The notes below the pieces were generated by a model. That model saw only the letters and a program-made list of their open reading frames with translations. It did not search any database and had not been told where the DNA came from. This document shows positions 57,076 to 64,000 of a DNA stretch of 64,000 nucleotides, piece after piece (position 1 is the first letter of the stretch; each line of letters begins with the position of its first letter). Position numbers and translations under genes: made by a program. Source of the stretch: JAADHX01 sp964569385. Its GTDB lineage: Bacteria; Actinomycetota; Acidimicrobiia; Acidimicrobiales; Poriferisodalaceae. The stretch lies in the NCBI GenBank assembly GCA_964569385.1, contig CAZMUM010000001.1, positions 1-64,000 of the forward strand. Direction: 5' to 3'.

Positions 57076-58473
57076 CTAGCCGATGGAGCCTTCCATCTGA
57101 AGCTCGATCAGCCGAGACCATTCGACCGCATATTCCATCGGCAGAGTTCGAGTTATTGGCTCGATGAAACCGTTAACAATCATGCCCATTGCTTGGTCCT
57201 CGGTGAGGCCACGGCTCATCAGGTAGAACAACTGCTCGTCGGCGATGCGAGACACGGTGGCCTCATGGCCAATGATGGCATCGCGTTCGCCGATTTCTTG
57301 GTACGGGTATGTGTCGGACCGTGAATCCTCGTCGAGGATTAGAGCATCGCATTGAACGTGACTCTTCGACCCATGCGCACCTTCCTCGACCCTGACCAGG
57401 CCTCGGTAAGTAGTGCGACCGCCGTCTTTGCTAATCGACTTCGACACGATCTTCGAAGTTGTTTCTGGTGCCACGTGCACCATCTTGGCGCCGGCATCTT
57501 GGTGTTGACCCGCACCTGCATAGGCCACAGAAAGAACTTCACCAGAAGCCTTAGGTCCCATCAGGTACACGGCTGGGTACTTCATGGTTAGTTTGCTACC
57601 GATGTTGCCGTCGATCCACTCGCAGTGGGCGCCTTCGTAGGCAACCGCTCGTTTGGTGACGAGGTTGAAGACGTTGGCCGACCAATTCTGGATGGTCGTG
57701 TATGTGATGCGTCCGTGGTCTTTGGCCACCAACTCAACAACCGCAGAATGCAGCGAGTCCGACGAGTACACCGGCGCGGAGCAACCTTCGATGTAGTGAA
57801 TCTTTGCACCCTCATCGGCGATGATGAGTGTCCGCTCAAACTGGCCCATATTTTCGGCGTTGATACGGAAGTACGCCTGTAGAGGCATCTCGACCTCGAC
57901 GCCAGGAGGCACGTAAATGAACGAACCTCCAGACCACACAGCAGAGTTCAGCGCGGAGAACTTGTTGTCTCCTGGAGGAATGATCTTGCCAAAGTACGCC
58001 CTGACTAAGTCTGGGTACTCCTTAACAGCAGTGTCCATGTCGGTGAATATGACACCCTGGGCTTCGAGGTCGTCGCGGTTCTTGTGGTACACGACCTCGG
58101 ACTCGTACTGGGCAGTTACGCCGGCGAGGTACTTTCGCTCGGCCTCAGGGATGCCAAGTTTCTCGTAGGTGTTCTTGATCGCATCGGGAAGATCTTCCCA
58201 TTTGTCGACCTGGTCATCGGTTGGTTTGATGTAGTAGTAGATGTTGTCGAAGAAGATCTCCGACATGTCGCCACCCCAACTGGGCATCGGCTTTTTGAGG
58301 AAAATCTGGTAACTGCGCAGACGAAAGTCGCGCATCCATTCTGGTTCGCCCTTCATCCACGAGATCTCGCGAATGAGATCTTCGTCGAGACCGCGGCGTG
58401 GTTTGAAGACGTAGTCCTCTTTGTCGCTCCAGCCGAGCTGGTACTTGCTTAGATCGATGCCGACGTCGGTCAT
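57076..58473 (-). CDS. sufB: Fe-S cluster assembly scaffold SufB
   Basis: A 465-aa SufB scaffold, which builds [4Fe-4S] clusters with SufC and SufD. Marks are GLDEDLIREISWMKGEPEWM, DFRLRSYQIFLKKPMPSWGG, YYIKPTDDQ, GGSFIYVPPGVEVEMPLQAY and the beta-helix with VHVAPETTSKIVSKSISKDG. The acceptor Cys region is KSHVQCDALILDEDSRSDTY, and the conserved Glu and His of SufB are in PYQEIGERDAIIGHEATVSR. I start at ATG 58473; a GTG at 58482 is in frame, but its ribosome site is too close. It lies alone about 18 kb from sufD, while the two form a heterodimer. No sufR-like regulator is next to it. Confidence 0.95.
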   Translation of the reverse strand: MTDVGIDLSKYQLGWSDKEDYVFKPRRGLDEDLIREISWMKGEPEWMRDFRLRSYQIFLKKPMPSWGGDMSEIFFDNIYYYIKPTDDQVDKWEDLPDAIKNTYEKLGIPEAERKYLAGVTAQYESEVVYHKNRDDLEAQGVIFTDMDTAVKEYPDLVRAYFGKIIPPGDNKFSALNSAVWSGGSFIYVPPGVEVEMPLQAYFRINAENMGQFERTLIIADEGAKIHYIEGCSAPVYSSDSLHSAVVELVAKDHGRITYTTIQNWSANVFNLVTKRAVAYEGAHCEWIDGNIGSKLTMKYPAVYLMGPKASGEVLSVAYAGAGQHQDAGAKMVHVAPETTSKIVSKSISKDGGRTTYRGLVRVEEGAHGSKSHVQCDALILDEDSRSDTYPYQEIGERDAIIGHEATVSRIADEQLFYLMSRGLTEDQAMGMIVNGFIEPITRTLPMEYAVEWSRLIELQMEGSIG

Positions 58474-58550
58474 CTTGTTCACGCTCTCGTGGTGATTGGG
58501 TCAAATCGAATTACTACTATGCAGATAGTAACAATTCGAGTCCGAAAAGA

Positions 58551-59546
58551 CTATGCCAGGGGCAGATAACCAGGTACTCGGTCGTGGGGCGTATCGAGGT
58601 AGACCTTGGCCTCAGGTGATTGACCAAACCGGCCGTGGCTCCAGCGGATCTCGACATGGCCGTCGACGCTGCCGTCGGTGCCATCGAGATGATCTCGAAC
58701 CGATGCCCGCCAACCGACACGGGGCTGACCTGCGTCTTCGCCCCAACACTCGAAAGAACGGAATTCGAACCTTCGACGCCAATCCCACGGAGTGGTGACC
58801 CGAACCCGCAACGTGCGATTGCCGCTCGATCCAAGGATGAAATACGGCGCAGAGCTAATGCGTAGCAGGCGCCACAGCATGGCCTCTTGTTGACGTTTAG
58901 TCGATATCGCGGCCCGCCACCTGGCCGCAGAAACCCGACCTACCTCAAGACTCAGCTCGCGATAGGCCTCGACACATTCGGCCGACCACTCGTCGAGGCC
59001 CGGCTTCAGGGCTTTACGATGGTGCCGCGCCAGATCGGTTACGAACGCTGGAAGTTCAGCGTTGCCAACCTGTCGACGGGCAGCGGCGTAGAGGGCCTGG
59101 TGCTGATCAGGGGCTACCGAGTCGTACCAGTCCCCCACTGCCGACATGCCGTCGAAGAGTTGCGCCGGGGCCGAGTTCAACAGAATCTTCGAGGCGTACT
59201 TGCAGGAGATCAGAAAGACATGGTCGACGCGAAGATCGACCGGAACCGACTCACCACCTGGTGCGCGGTGACCGCCCTTCCACTCGATGATCATGGGCCG
59301 GCGGCGGCGAAGGCCATCGTCGCTCTGAAAAAAGACTTGTCCGTTTCGCCAGGCACCGAACACGTCGGCTCGAAACTGGGGATCGTCGGCCGCAGCAGCA
59401 ATACGATCCCATGTCTCCATCGACACATCGACGAGCACGTCAGGTCGATGAACCAATGCCCGTTCAACGGAGTCGAACCCCATCATGCCGAGGCCGGTGA
59501 CAACCTCGGTGATCTCGGTTCGTAGTGACGGCAAAACTCGCTCCAA
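58551..59546 (-). CDS. Hypothetical protein, about 331 aa
   Basis: I do not recognise a family. The protein is soluble. The region with PMIIEWKGGHRAPGGE, VDLRVDHVFLISCKYASKIL and NSAPAQLFDGMSA is the most conserved-looking and has acidic and Lys residues in strand-like positions. It could belong to a nuclease-like fold, but I see no complete motif. The C-terminal half is beta-rich (AMLWRLLRISSAPYFILGSS, LRVRVTTPWDWRRRFEFRSF). The start is uncertain: a TTG at 59546 or ATG at 59486; the open frame to 59705 overlaps the ABC gene. The stop is 77 bases from sufB, the start about 40 bases from the ABC exporter, so co-transcription with the exporter is possible. Confidence 0.65.
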   Translation of the reverse strand: MERVLPSLRTEITEVVTGLGMMGFDSVERALVHRPDVLVDVSMETWDRIAAAADDPQFRADVFGAWRNGQVFFQSDDGLRRRRPMIIEWKGGHRAPGGESVPVDLRVDHVFLISCKYASKILLNSAPAQLFDGMSAVGDWYDSVAPDQHQALYAAARRQVGNAELPAFVTDLARHHRKALKPGLDEWSAECVEAYRELSLEVGRVSAARWRAAISTKRQQEAMLWRLLRISSAPYFILGSSGNRTLRVRVTTPWDWRRRFEFRSFECWGEDAGQPRVGWRASVRDHLDGTDGSVDGHVEIRWSHGRFGQSPEAKVYLDTPHDRVPGYLPLA

Positions 59547-59586
59547 ATCGGTTGGCCAGACCGTATCTCGCGAATGACCAGTGCTG

Positions 59587-61374
59587 CTAGGGACCGGCTT
59601 GGGCGCCCGACCATGCTTCGAACAGCGTTGCGTAGTGACCACCGGCGGCGACAAGATCAACGTGAGTGCCCAACTCGACCAGGTGTCCGTCGGCAACAAC
59701 GCCAATCCGATCGCACCGCGCCGCGGTAGTCAGACGGTGGGCAATGACGATGGTGGTGCGGTCGGCCATCAGGACGTCCATCGCTCGCTCGACTACAGCC
59801 TCGGTGCCAGGGTCGAGCGACGATGTGGCCTCGTCGAGAATAAGCACACCAGGGTCGACCAGCGCTGCTCTGGCCAGAGACACCAGCTGCCGTTCTCCTG
59901 CCGAAAGGCGCGAACCTCGCTCTCGTACCTCAGTGTCGACACCTTCTGGCATGGCTTCGAACAACTGAAGAACACCGATCCGTTCGAGCGCAGCGTCGAC
60001 CTCGGCATCAGTGGCAGCAGCCTTGGCAACACGGATGTTGTCGCGAACCGTGCCGTCGAATAGGTGACCTTCCTGGGGGACCACAATGATGCGTTCGCGT
60101 AACGACTGCCTCGAAGCATTGCGTAGGTCGACCCCGCCGTAGGTGATCGCTCCTTCGGTCGGGTCGTACATGCGGGCGATCAACTTCGCCAGGGTCGACT
60201 TTCCCGCGCCGGTCGGCCCGACCAGAGCTATGCGCTCGCCCGACTCGATTTGTAGCGAAACCTCGCTCAGAACCGGACCACCGGTTGCATAGCTAAATCC
60301 AACTGCCTCGATGCTGACTGCGGCTCGCGCCTCAAGCGAAACGGCGTCGTTGACCTCTGGAACCTCGATCTCTTCGTCGAGCAACCCGTAAAGCTTGTGG
60401 AGGCTCGCACCGGCGCTTTGCAACATGTTGAAGAGTTGGCTCAGCTGCTGAATAGGTTCGAACAGGTTTTGGAGGAGCAGCACGAAGGCCACAACCACGC
60501 CGATGCTTATCTGACCGTCCTTGGCCATCCAACCGCCAACCCCGAGCGCCACAGCTGTGGTGGCGACTCCGGAGAAGTCGACGATCGGGAGGTACCAAGA
60601 CGCCACCCGGGTCGAGCGCATGTGAGCCCGGTAGAGATCACGGTTGACCTTGGCAAACTTGTCGGCCTCGACGCGAGTGCGAGCGTATGACTGAATGACC
60701 CTGACGCCAGCGAGGCCTTCCTGGAGACTGCTGAGTACCGATCCGATTCCGTCGCGAACATCGAGGTACGCGTCGTTGGAGTCGCGGCGAAACTTGCGAC
60801 TCGCCACCACGATGACGGGGACCGAAATCAGGCAAACCAGGAACAGTTTCCAACTCAGAACAGCCAACACGGCGGCCACGCCTACCAGTAACAACGCGTT
60901 CGACAAGAACATTCGCAGGCCAAATTGCATGACCTCAGCTAGGGCATCGATGTCCGATGTCATGCGGCTGACGATGACGCCGGCCTTCTCACGGTCGTAG
61001 AACGGCATCGACAGTCGGAGCAGCTGTGCAAATATCCGCTTTCTGAGATCGCAGAGAAATGCCTCGCCGACTAGCGCAAGATTGATTATTGCCGATCGCC
61101 ACAAGAAGAAATTGACGACCGTGATGACGACGTAGGCCACAATCGTCCAGTTAAGGGCGGCCTCATCGCCCTCGATGATCGAGTCGATGGCCCGCCCGAA
61201 CAGCACGGGCAGCGCCAACAGAAGAATGGTCCAGGCGACGAGAAGCCCGCCGGCCAGAGCAATTCCGCGGCGGTACTTTCGCACCATTCGGGCGGTGGTG
61301 CGAAGAACATGGGCCGCGGCGGCACGATCTAGGCGGTCTTCCTCGTCGACCCCAGCCGCCATCCAGCCAGCCAT
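59587..61374 (-). CDS. ABC exporter half-transporter (canonical Walker B, degenerate signature)
   Basis: A 595-aa ABC half-exporter with six membrane helices in residues 25-310 and an ATPase domain from about 350. Walker A is VGPTGAGKSTLAKLIARM, the signature is a variant RLSAGERQLVSLARAALVD in place of LSGGQ, and Walker B is GVLILDEATSSLDPGTEA with a catalytic Glu. The switch His is in VIAHRLTTAARCD. The partner gene at 61374 has a normal signature and an Asp in Walker B. So the pair forms a heterodimer with one active and one degenerate ATP site, as in TM287/288 and TmrAB. The ATG overlaps the upstream stop (TAATG). Substrate unknown; lipid, peptide or drug export are options. Confidence 0.93.
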   Translation of the reverse strand: MAGWMAAGVDEEDRLDRAAAAHVLRTTARMVRKYRRGIALAGGLLVAWTILLLALPVLFGRAIDSIIEGDEAALNWTIVAYVVITVVNFFLWRSAIINLALVGEAFLCDLRKRIFAQLLRLSMPFYDREKAGVIVSRMTSDIDALAEVMQFGLRMFLSNALLLVGVAAVLAVLSWKLFLVCLISVPVIVVASRKFRRDSNDAYLDVRDGIGSVLSSLQEGLAGVRVIQSYARTRVEADKFAKVNRDLYRAHMRSTRVASWYLPIVDFSGVATTAVALGVGGWMAKDGQISIGVVVAFVLLLQNLFEPIQQLSQLFNMLQSAGASLHKLYGLLDEEIEVPEVNDAVSLEARAAVSIEAVGFSYATGGPVLSEVSLQIESGERIALVGPTGAGKSTLAKLIARMYDPTEGAITYGGVDLRNASRQSLRERIIVVPQEGHLFDGTVRDNIRVAKAAATDAEVDAALERIGVLQLFEAMPEGVDTEVRERGSRLSAGERQLVSLARAALVDPGVLILDEATSSLDPGTEAVVERAMDVLMADRTTIVIAHRLTTAARCDRIGVVADGHLVELGTHVDLVAAGGHYATLFEAWSGAQAGP

Positions 61375-63218
61375 TAAGCGCCGCCCTCAGTAGCGTCTGG
61401 CGTGTGTAGCTGAGCAAGTACCCCTCGATAGCGCTCGTCGGTTTCGAGTAGGTGCGAATGTGTCCCTTGAGCTACAACCCTGCCCTCGTCGATTAGCACA
61501 ACCCGGTCGGCCAGGGCGATTGTTGCCGGACGGTGAGCGATGACCAGCGTGGTCCGGTCTTTCATCACTTCGGCCATCGAGTCGCGGATCTCGTGTTCTT
61601 TAGTTGGGTCAACAGCCGAAGTCGCGTCGTCGAGAATGAGCACTCTCGGGTCGGACGCAATTGCTCTGGCAATGGCGAGGCGTTGGCGTTGGCCACCCGA
61701 CAACGAAAACCCGCGTTCGCCGAGTTTGGTGTCGTATCCCTGGGGCAGCAACTCCACGAACTCATGGGCGCCGGCAAGTCGGGCGGCCTTCTCTACGTCG
61801 GCATCGGTGGCGTCAGGCGCTCCGAAGGCAATATTGTCTCGAACTGAAGTGCTGAACAGAAACGTCTCCTCGAAGACAATGCCGACGGAGCGTCGCAGTT
61901 CTTCGACTTCCAAGTCGCGTACATCGACGCCGTCGAGTTCGATACAGCCGGCGTAGACGTCGTAGAAACGAGGCAACAATCGGGCCACGGTGCTCTTTCC
62001 TGAACCTGTCTTGCCAACAATTGCGACTGACTCTCCAGGTTCGACATCGAAGTCGAAGCCAGACAACACGGGCTGACCATCGTCGTATGAGAACGACACA
62101 TCTTTGAACGAGACCCGACCTAGGTGTTGGCCGTCTGGCAACGGCGTCGAGGTCTCTGGGTCGACGATTTCGATTCGGGTGTCGAGGAGCGCTGCGACTC
62201 GTGCTCCGGCTGCGGTAGCTCGCTGAAAGTTGGAGACGATCATTCCCAGACTGCGCAACGGTTGGACCAGCAGAACGACGTAGATGTTGAACAGCACCAA
62301 CTCGCCGATCTCCATGGTGCCGTTTAGCACTTGGTGGCCGCCGAATCCGAGAACCGCTATCAAACCGATGTTGGGTACAAGTTCTAGGGCGGGAAGATAG
62401 GTGGAACGGGCCTGAGCGGCAAGAAGTGACTGCTCACGAATGTCGTCGGCCTCGACGGCTAGAGCATCGAACCGGACCTGCTCGGCACCGAACCCCTTAA
62501 CCACCCTGATGCCGGCGACGGTCTCCTCGACCACGCCGGCAAGTTGGGCCGACTCCTCTTGAATACCGCGAACCGCTGGATGAAGCTGCTGGGCAAACTT
62601 TCGGCCGAACAAGTTGGCCAAAGGTAAGCCGGCGAGAGCTAGCAAGGCCAGGCTCCAATTGAGGCTAAGCAGGATCAGCGCGGCGAGGACCACCGTTAGA
62701 ACGTTGGCCGCAGTGACTGGCAGCATCGTCACAAAGTTCTGGAACTGTTGAAGGTCGGTGTTGGCTCGACTCATGAGTTGGCCAGTCAGGAATCGGTCGT
62801 GAAACCCGAAGTGGAGCCGCTGGGCGTGTTCGAAGACCTTGTCGCGGTAGTCAGCTTCGATAGCCCGAGCATTTAGGAACGCAACATATCGGCGCGCTCC
62901 GGTCGCGATGCCCGACACCACACCAACGGCGGTGATAGCGAGCGACCAGGCGAGAAGCGAATCGTTGCCACGAATGCCATCGTCGATAGCCCGCTGAATC
63001 ATGAGCGGTACCGCCACCTTGGTGACGGTCCACACAACCCCAACGAACATGCCAAACGCGATGCCGCGACGGTAGGAATGCATGGCTTCGCGCAACAAGC
63101 GACGACCAATACTGCGCTCCTCGGCCTCGGCTGCCTCGGTTAACGACTGATCGTCGGGTTTCTTGGAATCTTGGTCGGCGCTGGCTGTAGAACGATCGTC
63201 CGATGGAGCGAGGCTCAT
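61374..63218 (-). CDS. ABC exporter half-transporter (Asp in Walker B)
   Basis: A 614-aa ABC half-exporter and partner of the gene at 59587. A polar N-terminal tail of about 40 residues precedes six membrane helices (about 60-340: AFGMFVGVVWTVTKVAVPLM, SLAITAVGVVSGIATGARRY and others). The ATPase domain from 375 has Walker A VGKTGSGKSTVARLLPRF, a canonical signature FSLSGGQRQRLAIARAIASD, and Walker B RVLILDDATSAVDPTKEH, where Asp takes the place of the catalytic Glu. That substitution marks the degenerate site of heterodimeric exporters. I start at ATG 63218; it overlaps the LLM oxidoreductase stop by ATGA. The coupled starts suggest an operon of three. Confidence 0.93.
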   Translation of the reverse strand: MSLAPSDDRSTASADQDSKKPDDQSLTEAAEAEERSIGRRLLREAMHSYRRGIAFGMFVGVVWTVTKVAVPLMIQRAIDDGIRGNDSLLAWSLAITAVGVVSGIATGARRYVAFLNARAIEADYRDKVFEHAQRLHFGFHDRFLTGQLMSRANTDLQQFQNFVTMLPVTAANVLTVVLAALILLSLNWSLALLALAGLPLANLFGRKFAQQLHPAVRGIQEESAQLAGVVEETVAGIRVVKGFGAEQVRFDALAVEADDIREQSLLAAQARSTYLPALELVPNIGLIAVLGFGGHQVLNGTMEIGELVLFNIYVVLLVQPLRSLGMIVSNFQRATAAGARVAALLDTRIEIVDPETSTPLPDGQHLGRVSFKDVSFSYDDGQPVLSGFDFDVEPGESVAIVGKTGSGKSTVARLLPRFYDVYAGCIELDGVDVRDLEVEELRRSVGIVFEETFLFSTSVRDNIAFGAPDATDADVEKAARLAGAHEFVELLPQGYDTKLGERGFSLSGGQRQRLAIARAIASDPRVLILDDATSAVDPTKEHEIRDSMAEVMKDRTTLVIAHRPATIALADRVVLIDEGRVVAQGTHSHLLETDERYRGVLAQLHTPDATEGGA

Positions 63219-64000
63219 ACGCCGCCCAAGGCAGGAGCCAGGCGACGCCAACCATCGCGCGCTGCTGCCGCGTCGGCGGGGTCTGGTGTAAGCACCTGGA
63301 CACAGACATGGTCGGCGCCAGCATCATGATGTTGCGAAACACGTTCGGCCACAGTTGCTTCATCGCCCCACACAACAACAGCATCGACAACGTCGTCTGA
63401 GCCGCCGTCGGCGAGGTCGTCTTCGGTGAAGCCGAGGCGTTTGAGGTTGTTCGCGTAGTTCGGGAGCCCTAGGTACACAGCCATATTGTTGCGGGCCGTT
63501 TCGCGAGCAGAGTCCGGGTTGGTGTCGAGAACACACATCTGCTCGGGGGCGAGCAGGGCATCGGGGCCCATGACGTCGCGAGCTAAGGCGGTGTGTTCCG
63601 GCGTGGTGAAATAGGGATGAGCACCGGCAGTCTGGTCCGCCGCCAGCTTCAACATCTTTGGGCCAAGAGCAGCGAGCACCAAGTTGTTAGGAAGCTCCCG
63701 CGGGCCGACTCCGGCCCGCCATAGAGACGCCTGCATCATCTCGAGATAGTCACGCATGTAGGACAACGGTTTGCTGTACTCGTGTTTGCGCACCCACGAC
63801 ACAAGAGTGTGATGGCTAACCCCCAACCCCATCAGGAATCGCCCAGGATGGGCTTCTTCGAGGGTGCGCATAATGTTCGCGGTGGTCATGGGGTCGCGGG
63901 CGTAGATGTTGGCAATACCTGTTGCCAGCGCCACACGTTCGGTGGCCTCAAGGAGCATTGTCGCTAGGACGAACGGATCTCGGCCAACTGTCTCTGGCAC
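63215..64000 (-). CDS. F420-dependent LLM-class oxidoreductase, partial
   Basis: The C-terminal 261 residues of a luciferase-like TIM-barrel oxidoreductase; the N-terminus lies beyond the window end. Marks are VALATGIANIYARDPMTTAN, RFLMGLGVSHHTLVSW, YMRDYLEMMQASLWRAG, PNNLVLAALGPKMLKLAADQ and the C-terminal FTEDDLADGGSDDVVDAVVV with HHDAGADHVCVQVLTPD. Actinobacterial members of this type use coenzyme F420, and the ALGPKMLKLAAD region supports that; the substrate is not known. The gene ends 4 bases inside the exporter start (ATGA), so it leads that operon. It could produce or modify a compound exported by the ABC pair, but this is speculation. Confidence 0.93.
   Translation of the reverse strand: MPETVGRDPFVLATMLLEATERVALATGIANIYARDPMTTANIMRTLEEAHPGRFLMGLGVSHHTLVSWVRKHEYSKPLSYMRDYLEMMQASLWRAGVGPRELPNNLVLAALGPKMLKLAADQTAGAHPYFTTPEHTALARDVMGPDALLAPEQMCVLDTNPDSARETARNNMAVYLGLPNYANNLKRLGFTEDDLADGGSDDVVDAVVVWGDEATVAERVSQHHDAGADHVCVQVLTPDPADAAAARDGWRRLAPALGGV

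Noticed and set aside
1..64000. tRNA, rRNA, CRISPR array, insertion sequence or prophage
   Set aside because: I looked for typical cloverleaf ends, spaced direct repeats and transposase motifs and saw none.

Overview
The window is chromosomal DNA from a moderately GC-rich actinobacterium. The gene content fits the class Acidimicrobiia best: homodimeric AceE-type pyruvate dehydrogenase, an F420-dependent LLM oxidoreductase, an MPT53/DsbE-like lipoprotein thioredoxin, SigK/RskA, Ku with a lysine-rich tail, GpgS, and a SufBCDSU system. That assignment is inference from content; no rRNA marker is present. Genes are dense, both strands are used, and ATGA or TGATG overlaps mark operons. I see no tRNA, rRNA, CRISPR array, phage or insertion sequence.

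0-10 kb: a sirtuin, leucyl aminopeptidase, an ECF42-like sigma factor divergent from its usual DGPF/YCII partner, a three-gene NHEJ operon (ligase, Ku, LigD-type polymerase with a frameshifted C-terminus), a membrane protein and a Xaa-Pro peptidase. 10-14.4 kb: two surface proteins, one a large Calx-beta/RTX/propeller-like secreted protein. 14.7-19.4 kb: a lipoate operon (E3, E2, and a natural LipB-LipA fusion) that, with aceE at 24-26.7 kb, gives the whole pyruvate dehydrogenase complex plus its lipoylation enzymes.

19.7-24 kb holds the most interesting feature. It is a lipoprotein thioredoxin whose first active-site cysteine is encoded by an in-frame TGA (W-A-P-W-TGA-S-S-C), followed 18 bases later by a hairpin with a GGTC apical loop, so it is a candidate selenoprotein. 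Next comes a decayed divergent pair (TetR regulator and Rieske oxygenase, both with stops and frameshifts) and an RNase HI-SLOG/YpsA-like fusion.

26.8-31.6 kb: a HhH-GPD repair protein, small membrane proteins, a hydrolase, an acyl-CoA dehydrogenase, and a Phd/VapC toxin-antitoxin pair whose toxin start lies in a 50-bp tandem duplication. 31.6-43 kb: an MBL hydrolase, sufC-sufS-sufU, Nudix and pterin dehydratase, a DivIVA-like coiled-coil protein, a second sufC with a Rieske protein and sufD, and a two-gene ECF transporter. sufB lies alone about 18 kb away.

43-64 kb: an HpaI-type aldolase, glucosyl-3-phosphoglycerate synthase, an acyl-CoA mutase operon whose substrate-site residues point to isobutyryl-CoA rather than methylmalonyl-CoA, a dimethylformamidase-like protein, a sulfatase, a thiolase, sigK-rskA, sufB, a heterodimeric ABC exporter with one degenerate ATP site, and the C-terminal part of an LLM oxidoreductase cut by the window end.
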